Shown: in pieces, positions 42,773 through 58,505 of the stretch
Position numbering within the stretch: position 1 is the stretch's first letter
Layout: each line of letters opens with the position of its first letter
From: Eleginops maclovinus
Lineage: Eukaryota; Chordata; Actinopteri; Perciformes; Eleginopidae
Length of the DNA stretch: 64,000 bases
Assembly (NCBI RefSeq): GCF_036324505.1
Contig: NC_086368.1
Location: 12,248,921-12,312,920 of the forward strand
Reading direction: 5' to 3'
The notes under the pieces: model-generated
Told to the model about the DNA's origin: nothing
The model's input: only the letters and a program-made list of their open reading frames with translations
Databases searched by the model: none
Made by a program: the position numbers and the translations under genes

Positions 42773-44515
42773 AGTCACATGAATCGTTTGACGCACGACC
42801 CAGATTGTGCATGAATAAGAGAGTATTTGAGGGAGAGAAAGAGATGTGAATGCTGTAATTTTGCAAAGTAATTTTTGTTAAAGAAAGGATAAAAATAATT
42901 CTAGAAACCGAGGCATCCATCCTGTGCGCCGTCACCTGTCTCTTAACCCATCACTGCCTGCTGCTGTGGCTGTGAGCCAGCAGTGAGGCAGAAAAATACC
43001 ACCGACACTCCTGCAATTAATAAGGGACAGTGAAAGGGCTCTGTGGGCTCTCTGGGCTCTCTGGGGACCATGGAGGAGGGAAATTAGCCCACATCAGGCT
43101 AATCAGAGGACCTCACAGTCCATTAACATTTGCATCACAATCCCAGGTAGCACACTATCTGTGTTATCCACTAGATTGTGTTTTGTCTGCTCTGAGCAGG
43201 TTTGTGCAAATGGCTTTGAAATCAGAGAGGGAGAGAAACACACTTCAGAGGCTGTTCATGGTCAATCCAGATTTCAGCACCATGGACAGGGTTTGTCTCT
43301 ATTCAGTAGCTTTAAGGGGAAAATCCAATTTTAACATTTGTATTGCATTTTAATACACATTCTAAAAAATCCTCAACACAAAGCCAACTATCTCTCTTAG
43401 CGAGGCTTTTCAATTTAAGTTTGTTATGCCATTAGATGACACATTTTAGAGGAAGTACAGCAAAGACGTCAGTGACTGACTTGGGCTTAGAAACGTTAAG
43501 AGATTGTATGAGCGTTTATCTAATTTAAGTTTAATGTGGATTTAGATTATAGAAATCATATCCCTATAACATTGTCACGCTTTCATTGTTTCGTTACTGT
43601 CTGTAACAAAAGGATTTGTTTTATGCACTATCACCCTAACGACCTTCCCCGATGTTCATCTTGAGGCAAACAATGATTCAAAATGACATATTTAATATCT
43701 TCAAAATTACATATATACAGTCAATTAATCTTGAGTCGATCAATTCCCATATAAAACCCGAATGTGTCTACAATGAGGTCAGGGTTGGACATAAAAAAAC
43801 AAGAGGACAACCTATATTTACTACTAAGGTAAGTTAGAAAGGTATTCTCACTAAGATCAATATCCCTGCCTGCTACAAAAGAGACTTTACACAGAAATAA
43901 ATATACAGTCTAATGTTTTACCATGAAATCAGATCAGATTTTCAAATTTAATGTCATAACACACAGACAGTGAACTAACCTGATATCCTTTTTGTGGTTT
44001 GCAAAGTGAGCCTTGATGCCCCTTGAAATATTTTTGTTTCTGTATCAAGAGCAGAATCTGTATTCATCCTATATTTTCATTGTCTATTTCCATCCAACCT
44101 CATCTCATATTATATTGTTTTTACTAAATCAGGATAACCAGGTACACAAACTGCTTATTTACAAATGTGTCTGCCTGTAAAAACCTAGCTAAGGCCACGA
44201 CAGACAGAACACAAAGACCCTTGGACATTGAACCTGAAAACATCCTGATGAGCAAACACCATCATATTTATCCCCTCTGTTTTCCTCCCCTCACTACGGA
44301 GACAAGCCATCACAGCCACCGCCCACATCCACAGAGAGAAACATCCAGGTGGCCCGCAGTGGTAAACCACTAAGAGCCTTTTCATTACTCCTAATGTGTC
44401 TGTTTAATGGCTTATTATGGGCTCCCGAGAGACTTCCTCAGAGAAGGGTTTGTATTAGTCCCGCATGATGGCGTCTGTCTGAGAAAAACAACAGTGACAA
44501 ATGGCAGGAAAAATC
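42772..44515. other. gene desert segment with RE1 site
   Basis: There is no exon. The part around 42900-43300 is non-repetitive and moderately GC-rich around the RE1 motif, so it may be a regulatory block. The rest is AT-rich with no recognisable element. Confidence 0.4.
43273..43293 (+). promoter_or_regulatory. RE1/NRSE site for REST (NRSF)
   Basis: The core TCAGCACCATGGACAG (43274-43289), preceded by T, matches the RE1 consensus at all key positions of both half-sites (TCAGCACC and GGACAG) with canonical spacing. REST silences neuronal genes outside neurons. The nearest gene is slc32a1, whose start codon is about 4.3 kb away on the minus strand, so regulation of that neuronal gene is the simplest reading. 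Confidence 0.75.
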
Positions 44516-44745
<230 letters not shown>

Positions 44746-45437
44746 GGAAAAGGAACACTAATTGGCATTTGAATCAACATTATAAGCTACTCAAGTGCTA
44801 TGATTAACCAAATAAAGACTGTAAATTGGAGCTATGTGTGAGTTTTTTTTCCTCTCTTGCTCCGTGTTTTTGATATGAAACGCTCCCCAGACGCCGTTTG
44901 CTGTTAACCCACGGTGACTCAGCTCTCTCCATCAATCTTTTGACGTCCATGCTTCCCGGGTTCACTCTCCTGCTGCGACACATTAACATTGTAATTGCCT
45001 TTTTTTGAGCACAATAAACTGAGGCAGTCCGCAGGGACCTGCATGGCCTGGGGCTGGCACAAAGCTATGCCATTGATTTTTCACACACTGCCAGTGAAAT
45101 AAATATATAAATAAATCTCCAGCCTTCCACAAACATGGACCTCAACATCATTTTCTATTGTCCATGTTGAAATTCTCCAGATAATGTATATCTGCTGTGC
45201 ATATCTGACAATGTCTCAAGGGTGAACAATTAATAGTGTTATAAAACAGCTAATTATTGTTTTAAATTGCCCACTAATGATGTTAAACGCTATCATTCTC
45301 ATTTTGTCAGACATCAGTTGGGTTCAGCTGAGAAGTAAAGCAAGAACCATGTCATCTGTATTGAGCTTAAAGTGTTGTAAAAGCATCAATACTTATCACA
45401 CCTAATCTACTACAGTAAGAACTCCTTTCACACATCG

Positions 45438-45440
<3 letters not shown>
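44746..45440. other. unique sequence, possible conserved non-coding element
   Basis: At about 44985-45175 the sequence is complex and non-repetitive, with words such as CAGTCCGCAGGGACCTGCATGG and AATAAATATATAAATAAATC. No open frame is credible. The regulatory reading is a guess from texture. Confidence 0.25.

Positions 45441-45532
<92 letters not shown>
45441..45532. repeat. (GT)n microsatellite
   Basis: A GT tract of about 45 units with one TA interruption at the left end. Confidence 0.98.
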
Positions 45533-45533
<1 letters not shown>

Positions 45534-47129
45534 CTGTGTTTGTGTTTGTATCTCTTTACATGTGTGTTTGTCTTTGTTTTACTTGTAGCTTGTACATTGT
45601 ATGTTTGCATATTCGTGTGTGTGGGAGAATGAGCATGTGTGTGGTCTTGTAACCCAGAGCAAAGTCAATAAAGGAGCAGAGCTCAGTGGTTGTTTAACTG
45701 ACGTGTAATAGTTTTGTTCTCATTAAAGTTTTATGCCAAGAGAGCTGCAACATCCCCTCAGGGATTCCCCCTTGTTTGAGTCAGACTGCCCTTTGACTGA
45801 GAGGTTCTCAGTGTTACTCCTGCAGCCCTTTATCACAGACACAGTATCACATGGTGACAGGGAGAGTTTGTCATCAGGGGACCAGTCTAAAGAGCTTGGT
45901 TTATGGACTGTCACTGTTTTCAATCCAATATTTTTACAAATTCAATCAAAATAATAAATGTATCTTCAAATAATGACAGATAGTGATTTGATATTTATAA
46001 GGAATTAATACTTTTGTTCATGTAATGCTTTCATACATATGGTAATGTATAAATATGTAGTGGTTAACCAACCACCCAAAGAGACAAACATGAGAGAATG
46101 GTAATAATCTCTACATCTCATTGTTGCCAAGGAAAGTGAATAAGCATATTTAAATGTCAAAGTATTTACTCAACAAAATATGAGCTATAGGCAAAACTCT
46201 ATGAAACTACTTAATAATTATAATTCATTATAAAATGTATTTCATTCTCAACCTCACCTTAATCCCACAGGTGACATTTCCTTTAATCTGTTTCATCCCT
46301 CATTGACCTCTCACTGACACTATATGTCACCTGTGAAAACAACTATCACTTATTTACAGTTTATGTACTTTAAATAGTCAAAGCTTTTGGTCACGTCAAT
46401 AGATAATGTTTTAAATACTAATGTGCTCAGTTAATTATTAAAAAGGTCTTGGAATGTTAAAACTATAATTCTTTAGGGTTTTTAGCTAAACACACAAATA
46501 GCATTACGAAAAAATAAGCCAAAAAATTCAGAAGCCCAAATGTAATCTCCATGAGTCGCTTTCACTCAGATCCCTTCCTGTTCCTGAAAAAACCATTCAC
46601 TTGCTTAACAAGTGTTTCTTTCTGGGAGCATGATTGTTATCTCTTTGAACTGGATGCTGGATCAAAAGCTGAAGACAGGGAATCCCTTTTTCAAATTAGC
46701 ATTGATAATTTGTTTATTCTGACGCATCCCTGTTTTTGTTATTAGTATAACCCATCCATTTCCTCTCTTCATCCAGTCTGAATGATTCATTGAAATGCAC
46801 ATCTTGTTTGCAATTGACTACATTCACAACCTGCTGAAAGCTTTTTGTTCTGTCCCTGTGATGTCGGCAGGCCTTCAAACAGCTTCATTTAATTGAAGCT
46901 CGCAGCGCTCATGGAGAGTGCTCAGAGCTTAATAAAGGCAACCGCTGGCCATGCTGCATACAGGTTTATGAATAAAAACCATGTATGCTTTTAGAAATGG
47001 GTTTTTCCCTCCATGTTCTCCCATCCCCCCCACAGCCACTCTGGGCTGTCATTAACTGCTATTGTCAGCGGCACAATCAAGAGCAGGGAAAAAATTACTC
47101 TAGCACTTATCATGAGCTCAGCCACAGGA

Positions 47130-47131
<2 letters not shown>
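45533..47131. other. gene desert segment, no gene found
   Basis: Mostly AT-rich without repeats. At about 46855-46985 there is an enhancer-like stretch with TTTAATTGAAGC and a GCTCGCAGCGCTCATGG word. No exon is supported. Confidence 0.35.

Positions 47132-47206
<75 letters not shown>
47132..47206. repeat. (CA)n microsatellite
   Basis: An uninterrupted CA tract of about 37 units. Confidence 0.97.
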
Positions 47207-47207
<1 letters not shown>

Positions 47208-47504
47208 ACACAGGAGCACGCACAAATGCACAACACACACCAGGAGAATAACTGTTACTATTGATTTCTCAGCTGATGTGCGAGACGTTGCACAAATACA
47301 GAGCCCTGGCTACAAAAGGTGTTTTTTGTCTTTCAAGAGCCATAATCGTTCTGCAACACCAGGCCAATGACTGGCTCTATATTTAGGCTGCAGGTCAATA
47401 CAGACAGAAAGGCTGCATCCCTCCAATCAAGCTCCATCTTCAGTTTAATCTGAGCTACTCAGCCTGCAAGACTTCTAACAAAGTGCTCCCTTACATGACT
47501 TTAA

Positions 47505-47785
47505 AAAGGATTATAGAGGCCATATTCTGCTCATTGTAAGGTTCATATTTGTATTTACTACTGTGACATGTTTCCAAGTTTTAATGTTCAAAAAGGTCTT
47601 TATTTTTCTCATACTGCAGCACCTCTTTTCATCCTCTGTCTGAAACCAGAGCCCAGTCTGCTCTGATTGCTTAGCTGAGCGGCTCTGTTGTGATTGGTCA
47701 ACCGCTTAGAGAAGTCCTGCCCCTTGAAAGTCAGTTTGTTTTTGAGTTTACAAGGTGTAATTTGATTTATAATTTTCCTACTGAA
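47505..47785. repeat. fragment of an abundant fish interspersed repeat
   Basis: Words such as CCCAGTCTGCTCTGATTG, TTGTGATTGGTCAACCGCTT and TTAATGTTCAAAAAGGTCTT resemble a non-autonomous repeat that I recall as very common in teleost genomes. Both ends are degraded and the class is not assigned. Recognition is from memory of the motif pattern, not from a search. Confidence 0.45.
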
Positions 47786-47949
47786 CTGTAGATATACTAC
47801 TATAATGTTGTTTACACTTGCGTTTTATCAGGCTATTTGTGAAACACTTGGCTCTTCTGAATATATACACAAAATATTATTTAGACCCCTGACTTCACTA
47901 TGTTACAGAAGTAAACAAAGGACAACAATCAAGGTGTTTCAGTCAGGGG

Positions 47950-48132
47950 GGAAGTATCACGATTAGGCAGGAAGGCGGACCCAAGAGCGGTGAAAACAAG
48001 ACATCAAGTCGTTTTTTACAAAAAGCTGATGAAAAACTATGAAAAACACGAAACAGGTACAAACCGGGGTGCACGAGCTAGGAGGTTTATTCACCAAATG
48101 TGTATAAATCCACTGGTGAATATACTCCCCAA
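47950..48132. repeat. possible remnant of another LTR-type repeat
   Basis: The stretch starts TATCACGATTAGGCAGGAAGG then CGGACCCAAG and contains AGGTTTATTCACC. It resembles in layout the first part of the neighbouring LTR (GGACCCAAGTGCAGC, then a TTTATTCC word that is a polyadenylation signal on the other strand). It may be an older related insertion into which the 48138-51130 element landed. Boundaries are uncertain. Confidence 0.35.
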
Positions 48133-48137
48133 CACAC

Positions 48138-48672
48138 TGTCAGGGTTTGGGGAAATAGGACCCAAGTGCAGCAACAAGGGAGGCAGGTATGGGTACAAAC
48201 AATAGGCGAGCCTTATTCCAAAGCTGTTTTACAAAAATCCAAAGTTAGGTAAAGTCCAGGGCATGAAAAACACTTGACTTGAACACATGAAAGACGATAA
48301 CGAACTGACAGAACACAAGGGTAAGCAGGACTAAATACAAAGACACTAATCACAACACAAGCCACAGCTGGGGAGGTGAGGCAGAAATATGAGGGCAACA
48401 GGTGACAACAATCAGGGGCGGGGCAGACGCTGACAATGGCGGGAAAACACACAAAGACAGAAAGTAACAGGGCCTGCAATGAGAAACAAGGTAAGTACAA
48501 AATAAAACAGGAAATGGAAAACGAGACACAACATGAAACACAGGGGCTTGACTAGACATGACATGACGTGAATACATGAACACCTCACTTGGTATGACAT
48601 AAATAGTTGATTAAACATGAAATGACAGACATAATAAATAAACATAACTAACAGATTTGACGAGGCATAACA
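48138..48672 (-). repeat. left LTR (3' LTR in element orientation), 535 bp
   Basis: It begins TG and ends CA and matches the right LTR with scattered point differences. It lacks the internal 47-bp duplication present in the right copy. Confidence 0.9.
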
Positions 48673-48683
48673 GTACCCCCCCT

Positions 48684-49868
48684 CTAGGGGCGGATTCCAG
48701 ACGTCCCAACAGAGTCCCAAAAAATCCAACAGGGTGGGTGGAGGGGGTCTGGAGGAGGGACGCATGACCAAGGCCACAAGGGTGGGTGGAGGGGGTCTGG
48801 AGGCGGGATTCGGGCGGACGACCCGGGGGCAAGGCAGAGGATGAGAAGGGTGTCTCGGGCCGACGGCCAAGGGGCAAGGAGCATGAGAAAAAGCACGGAC
48901 AGGCCTTGTGGCAAGGGAACTCCGGCAGCCGGAGACATGGGCGGAGGCAAGGGCGTACCTGGAGGACAGTGGAATAGCTCCGGAGGACGGCCTGGAAGGC
49001 GGCGAGACAGCTGTGGAGGACGGTCTGGAAGGCGACGAGACGCCTCTGTATGACGGGCTGTAGGACAGGCTGGAGGACGGCGAGACGCCTCTGGACGACG
49101 GGCTGCAGGACCGGCTGGAGGACGGCGAGACGCCTCTGGACGACGGGCTGTAGGACGGCGAGACGCCTCTGGACGACGGGCTGTAGGACGGCGAGACGCC
49201 TCTGGACGACGGGCTGTAGGACGGCGAGACGCCTCTGGAGGAAAGTAAGGAGCACCTGGAGCGGGAGGCGGCAGGACCACCGAGGAGACAGGAGCACCAG
49301 TCGGCGGGACCCCCGACGGGACATGAGCTGTTGTCGGCGGGACCCCAGTTGGTACTGGCATCAGCGGGACCCCCGAAGAGGCAGGACATGGCTTTGGCGG
49401 GAACCCGGGTGGTAATGGTGTCAGCGGGACCCCGGAAGAGGCAGGACATGGCTTTGGCGGGAACCCGGGTGGTAATGGTGTCAGCGGGACCCCGGAAGAG
49501 GGAGGACATAGCTTTGGCGGGAACCCGGGTGGTAATGGTGTCAGCGGGACCCCGGAAGAGGCAGGACATGGCTTTGGCGGGAACCCGGGCGGTAATGGTG
49601 TCAGCGGGACCCCGGAAGAGGCAGGTGCAGGGGCCGGCAGCACCACTGACGAGATATGAACTAGAGTCGGCGGGACATGAGCTTCAGTCGGCGGAGCCCC
49701 CGACTGGACAGGGACATGGATTGGCGGGACATGAGCTTGAGTCGACGGGATATGAACTAGAGTCGGCGTGACCCCTGACTGGACATAAGCTTGAGTCGGC
49801 GGGACCCCGGACGGGACAGGCGATGGCTTCGGCGGGACCCCCGGTAGTATTGGTATTGGCTGGACCAC
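48684..49868 (-). CDS. repeat-encoded proline-rich open frame inside the LTR element
   Basis: An open frame of about 394 codons with no nearby ATG (the first in-frame near-start is GTG). It encodes VPP/SGVPPT-rich repeats, then four to five copies of a 20-residue unit (SSGVPLTPLPPGFPPKPCPA) from a 60-bp DNA repeat, then an 11-residue Arg/Pro/Ala unit from a 33-bp repeat. Other minus-strand frames are open across the same region (for example 48412-49569), because repeat units divisible by three keep stop codons out. No domain is recognised. It may be a non-coding by-product or a structural, mucin-like product; evidence for expression is absent. Confidence 0.3.
   Translation of the reverse strand: MVQPIPILPGVPPKPSPVPSGVPPTQAYVQSGVTPTLVHIPSTQAHVPPIHVPVQSGAPPTEAHVPPTLVHISSVVLPAPAPASSGVPLTPLPPGFPPKPCPASSGVPLTPLPPGFPPKLCPPSSGVPLTPLPPGFPPKPCPASSGVPLTPLPPGFPPKPCPASSGVPLMPVPTGVPPTTAHVPSGVPPTGAPVSSVVLPPPAPGAPYFPPEASRRPTARRPEASRRPTARRPEASRRPTARRPEASRRPPAGPAARRPEASRRPPACPTARHTEASRRLPDRPPQLSRRLPGRPPELFHCPPGTPLPPPMSPAAGVPLPQGLSVLFLMLLAPWPSARDTLLILCLAPGSSARIPPPDPLHPPLWPWSCVPPPDPLHPPCWIFWDSVGTSGIRP
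49035..49240. repeat. 33-bp minisatellite inside LTR element
   Basis: Tandem units of GACGCCTCTGGACGACGGGC plus TGTAGGACGGCGA, with two longer variants carrying an extra GGCTGGAGGACGG piece. About six units are visible. Confidence 0.85.
49366..49625. repeat. 60-bp minisatellite inside LTR element
   Basis: About four and a third units of exactly 60 bp, beginning GCAGGACATGGCTTTGGCGG. Neighbouring units differ at only one or two bases, so they were recently homogenised or amplified. Confidence 0.92.
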
Positions 49869-50273
49869 CAGGCGGGGCCAGAGCCGTCAGGAAAGGCAAA
49901 GCTGGAGTCGGCCGGGCCGCCGACAGGACAGGCGAGGCTGACAGGGCAGCAGGGCCTGGAGTCGGCCGGGCCGCCGACAGAACAGGCGGGGCTTGAGTCG
50001 GCCAGACACGGACAGAACAGGCGGGGCTTGAGTCGGCCGGACTGCAGCTGGGAGCATGGCGGCCAGGGCTTGGCCTGGAAACATGGCTGCTAGGGCCGGA
50101 ACTGCAGCCGGAAGCATGACTGCAGGAGGCTTGGCTGCAGGCGGCTTGACTGCAGGAGGCTTGGCTGCCGGAACACGGGCTGGTCGCCTGGCTTTGCGTC
50201 CCTTAGTGGACTGTTGCAGGCTCCGCGGACCTCCAAAAGCCAGGCGGGAGCCAACAAAAGGGTCCACATAAGG

Positions 50274-50531
50274 TTACAAGTGGGGAGCTGTGGCAGGCAG
50301 GGAGCTAGTATGCCTGGGGCTAGCAGGCCGGGAAACAGGTATGTTCTCATAATCACCTATAAAGTCTTTTTCCCAATCCAGAAATGAGCCCCTTAACCAG
50401 GGCCTTGATGTCACTTCTTGGTGCGCCATGGCCAAGATACACTGCCTCCCTTTACTTGAGGCATATCGAGACCAATTCTTTAGGCAAATTAATCTATATT
50501 TCACCTCATGTAGCTCAGCTGCTGGGTCCAT
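50274..50531 (-). CDS. short open frame at 5' end of the LTR element, possible gag remnant
   Basis: 85 residues starting MDPAAELHEVKYRLICLKNW, with the ATG 18 bases inside the 5' LTR boundary. A start of MDPA at this place is common for gag frames of fish Ty3/gypsy-type elements, and the frame is rich in charged and aromatic residues unlike the repeats that follow. No zinc knuckle is present. A gag origin is inferred from position only. Confidence 0.35.
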   Translation of the reverse strand: MDPAAELHEVKYRLICLKNWSRYASSKGRQCILAMAHQEVTSRPWLRGSFLDWEKDFIGDYENIPVSRPASPRHTSSLPATAPHL

Positions 50532-50548
50532 CTTTGGTCAGTTAGTTC

Positions 50549-51130
50549 TGTCAGGGTTTGGGGAAATAGGACCCAAGTGCAGCAACAAGGGAGGCAGGTA
50601 TGGGTACAAACAAAAGGCAAGCTTTATTCCAAAGCTGTTTTACAACAATCCAAAGTTAGGTAAAGTCCACGGCATGAAAAACACTTGACTTGAACACATG
50701 AAGACGATAATCCAGGACATGAAAAACACTTGACTTGAACACATGAAAGACGATAACGAACTGACAGAGAACACAAGGGCAAGCAGGACTAAATACAAAG
50801 ACACTAATCACAACACAAGCCACAGCTGGGGAGGGGAGGCAGAAACATGAGGGCAACAGGTGACAACAATCAGGGGCGGGGCCGACGCTGACAATGGCGG
50901 GAAAACACACAAAGACAGAAAGTAACAGGGCCTGCAATGAGAAACAAGGTAAGTACAAAATAAAACAGGAAATGGAAAACGAGACACAACATGAAACACA
51001 GGGGCTTGACTAGACATGACATGACGTGAATACATGAACACCTCACTTGGTATGACATAAATAGTTGATTAAACATGAAATGACAGACATAATAAATAAA
51101 CATAACTAACAGATTTGACGAGGCATAACA
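50549..51130 (-). repeat. right LTR (5' LTR in element orientation), 582 bp
   Basis: Matches the left LTR but carries a tandem duplication of about 47 bp (ACATGAAAAACACTTGACTT units, about 50668-50760). On the minus strand it keeps an intact AATAAA within GGAATAAAGC; the left copy has GGAATAAGGC. Confidence 0.9.
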
Positions 51131-51135
51131 CACAC

Positions 51136-55768
<4,633 letters not shown>

Positions 55769-55873
55769 GAGTTTCAAGAGGGTGATATATGCTGGCAGTG
55801 ACCTGGTAATAGTGAATTTATCCACAGAACACATTCAAAGGCAGTTGTTAGGGTCTTAATAATTGGGAGACAG

Positions 55874-55998
<125 letters not shown>

Positions 55999-56940
55999 AT
56001 GGTGTTTCAAGTCCAAAGACAGACAGTAACAGACAAAGAAAGCTAGAGAGATGATGATTGATTTTGAGAAAAGGAGGCTCGAGGCAACACTGCAGACTAG
56101 CAGCAGGAAGTGGAACTACATCAGCAGCTGCTTCTGACAAGTGCTTGTTATACACAAAGACACATTGTGAAAGAGATGGACAGAATAATAGGAACACTTG
56201 TGCTCCTGCATATTACAGTTCAGTTGCAAAAACAATCCACAACGTCAAAATCACCATACCGGAAATGTGTGATGATTTATTAACGATACCACGACCTTCC
56301 AGTCTGTGATGTCATGGGTCATGGAGTCCATCTTTCTCAAAGAGGATGCTAAAGCTAGGGTAGCCTTTTAATGTTTGGTGTTAATGGGCAAAAAGTCCCT
56401 AATGATCTTTAGAAAATGTATGCAAGTGGTCGGAATGAACACTAGACTTCTGCACCTCCTCTTTTGTCTTTTTCCGGGCTTTACAAATCTAGCTGGTGAT
56501 ATGAGACTCTGGCCAATCACAATTCCATTCAGATGTTAAAAGCCTCATACAATGGAGGAAAACTCAACAGAAATAGAACTAGAAAAAGGAGGTGGGACTG
56601 TACAAAAACTCACCGCTACAGTTAGCATCAGGCTAAAGTATTCGTTAAAAAATGTCCCCATCTAACTTTCCAGAATACACCTACCCTTAGTATAACTTAG
56701 AATAACAATATGCTGAAACGATAATATGGAACATACAGTACGTCCAATATTGGAAACGTGCCACAAATCGATGCCTAGACAAAAATACTTTCGGTTTTCT
56801 TCTGAGATTTTCTAAAAAAATCAAACAGACTTATACGTTGGATAAATATAGTTCTCCCTATTCTGACCAAATGGATAATTTAAAACAATAATAAAATAAA
56901 ATAAATACTGAGTTGTGTTGTCTGAGTACTTGTGTGTTAG
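55999..56940. other. unique/intergenic sequence, possible old repeat
   Basis: No exon is supported. The part from about 56330 to 56700 has the even texture of a decayed interspersed repeat, but I cannot name it. Confidence 0.3.
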
Positions 56941-56961
56941 TGTGTGTGTGTGTGTGTGTGT
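56941..56961. repeat. short (GT)n microsatellite
   Basis: About ten GT units, in inverted orientation to the CA tract 125 bp further on. Confidence 0.9.
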
Positions 56962-57085
56962 TGTCTGCTGTTGACCCTGTCACACTCTGAGGCTGCATGA
57001 AGCTCTGTCTCGTCGCTCTGTCACAACACAGAAGCAGCATCATCATCCTTTGACACACAGAGATCACAGGGGTGTCCCGCACCCT

Positions 57086-57086
<1 letters not shown>

Positions 57087-57167
<81 letters not shown>
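57087..57167. repeat. (CA)n microsatellite
   Basis: An uninterrupted CA tract of about 40 units. Confidence 0.98.
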
Positions 57168-57169
<2 letters not shown>

Positions 57170-57439
57170 ATAGTGGCTGTCTTTCTTCCCTCCGGCGGCC
57201 CACTGTCATCATTACTACTGTCCACCCACGTCTCTCTCCCTCTTCTCCCTCCTCATGCTGGTGTGAGGAAAAGCCCCCTGGAGGAGGGGGGTGTGTGTTT
57301 CTTCCCACTACGGCGAGACAATGCTGAGATGACGTGGTGTGTCGGTGGATGTTAGCTGAGTGTGTAACTGTGTTGGACGTTGGAACAAATGTGACTCTGA
57401 TGCAAAGAACCTGTTAGACATCTGAGGGACAGGCCGATG

Positions 57440-58055
57440 AGCAGATATTCTTCTCCTTTCTTCCCTTCCCCATGTTCTTCTCTCCTCTTCTTCACTCACA
57501 TTTATTATTCAATTTCTTTTATTACCTCTTGTCTCATGTCATTCATTTGTTGTCTTGTCCTCTTCTGCTGACCTTTTTACCTGTTCCCTATATCCTCTCC
57601 TCCTGTTTATTTATTTGCATTTTATTCCTTTTTTCTCGACTGTCCATTTTTTACTCCTTCCCTTCTCTTGTACTGTCCCCCTTTCCTCCGCTAACACTTT
57701 TTTTTGATCTTCCTCCATTCTACTTTTTCCTGTACTTTCGCCCTTTTCTCAACAGACTTTCCTTTTTCATAAGTATTCTTCCTTTTATTCTTCCTTTTAT
57801 TCTTCCTTTTATCTTTTTCTACTTTCCATCATTTTGTTTCAATTCATTTTCTCTCATCTTTCTTTATCTTCTTCCTTTGTCTCTTTTCTTTTTCTCATTT
57901 CTTCCATCTCTTCTTGCTTTTATTATCCTTTTGCTCCACAATTTCTTCTTTCCTTATTTCTTCCTCCTCTTCTTCATCTCCCTTTTAGCTTATTTCCCTT
58001 CTCATTCCTGCTCATTTCATTCTGTTCTTGTTACTATTCCTATATTCTTGTTTTC
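57440..58055. repeat. long polypyrimidine (C/T-rich) tract
   Basis: Roughly 600 bp in which C and T make up the great majority of plus-strand bases, with many TTCC, CTTTT and TTCTTCC words and three exact ATTCTTCCTTTT repeats at about 57773-57810. It creates a 206-codon Phe/Leu/Ser/Pro frame that is not a gene. Confidence 0.8.
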
Positions 58056-58231
58056 CGGGGGAGGGGGTGGTGGGGGGCTGGGCATGTCCTGATTCATGCG
58101 TCATGTAGAGGAGGGGAAGCACAGCCCTCCTCCCTCCGAGGGGTCTTTGATGCTCCGGGCGAAACGCTCTCCATTGTCGCTGTGTTGTACTGATAAGGTT
58201 TGTGTGCCACTCTGGAGCGGCTGACAGCATG

Positions 58232-58369
<138 letters not shown>

Positions 58370-58469
58370 TAGAACCCCCCCTTTAGTCCCCCTGACTATA
58401 AAAGCATGTTTGTGTTACATACAGTCAGATTTGTGCAGCCTCAGACGGGCTGTTATTCTGAAGGGTCAC

Positions 58470-58474
<5 letters not shown>

Positions 58475-58504
<30 letters not shown>
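58475..58504. repeat. short (GT)n microsatellite
   Basis: About 15 GT units. Confidence 0.93.

Positions 58505-58505
<1 letters not shown>

Larger units (their letters stand above)
48138..51130 (-). mobile_element. non-autonomous LTR retrotransposon, full length
   Basis: Two near-identical LTRs (48138-48672 and 50549-51130) start TGTCAGGGTTTGGGG and end GGCATAACA on the plus strand. They are flanked by the 5-bp duplication CACAC (48133-48137 and 51131-51135). A purine tract on the minus strand (CTAGAGGGGGGTAC) abuts the left LTR, so transcription runs on the minus strand, with the right LTR as 5' LTR. The right LTR has AATAAA on that strand. The 1.9-kb interior is GC-rich and lacks any recognisable reverse transcriptase, integrase or protease. 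It holds minisatellites and long proline-rich open frames. No standard tRNA primer site (TGG start) is evident after the 5' LTR. High similarity between the LTRs points to recent insertion. Mobility would need enzymes from another element. Confidence 0.88.

Noticed and set aside
48213..48500. 95-codon hydrophobic minus-strand frame, repeated at 50656-50958
   Set aside because: It is the translation of the LTR itself; the duplicate is simply the other LTR.
57472..58092. 206-codon hydrophobic open frame
   Set aside because: It lies in a polypyrimidine tract; Phe/Leu/Ser/Pro content is forced by C/T-rich DNA and no family or splice context supports it.
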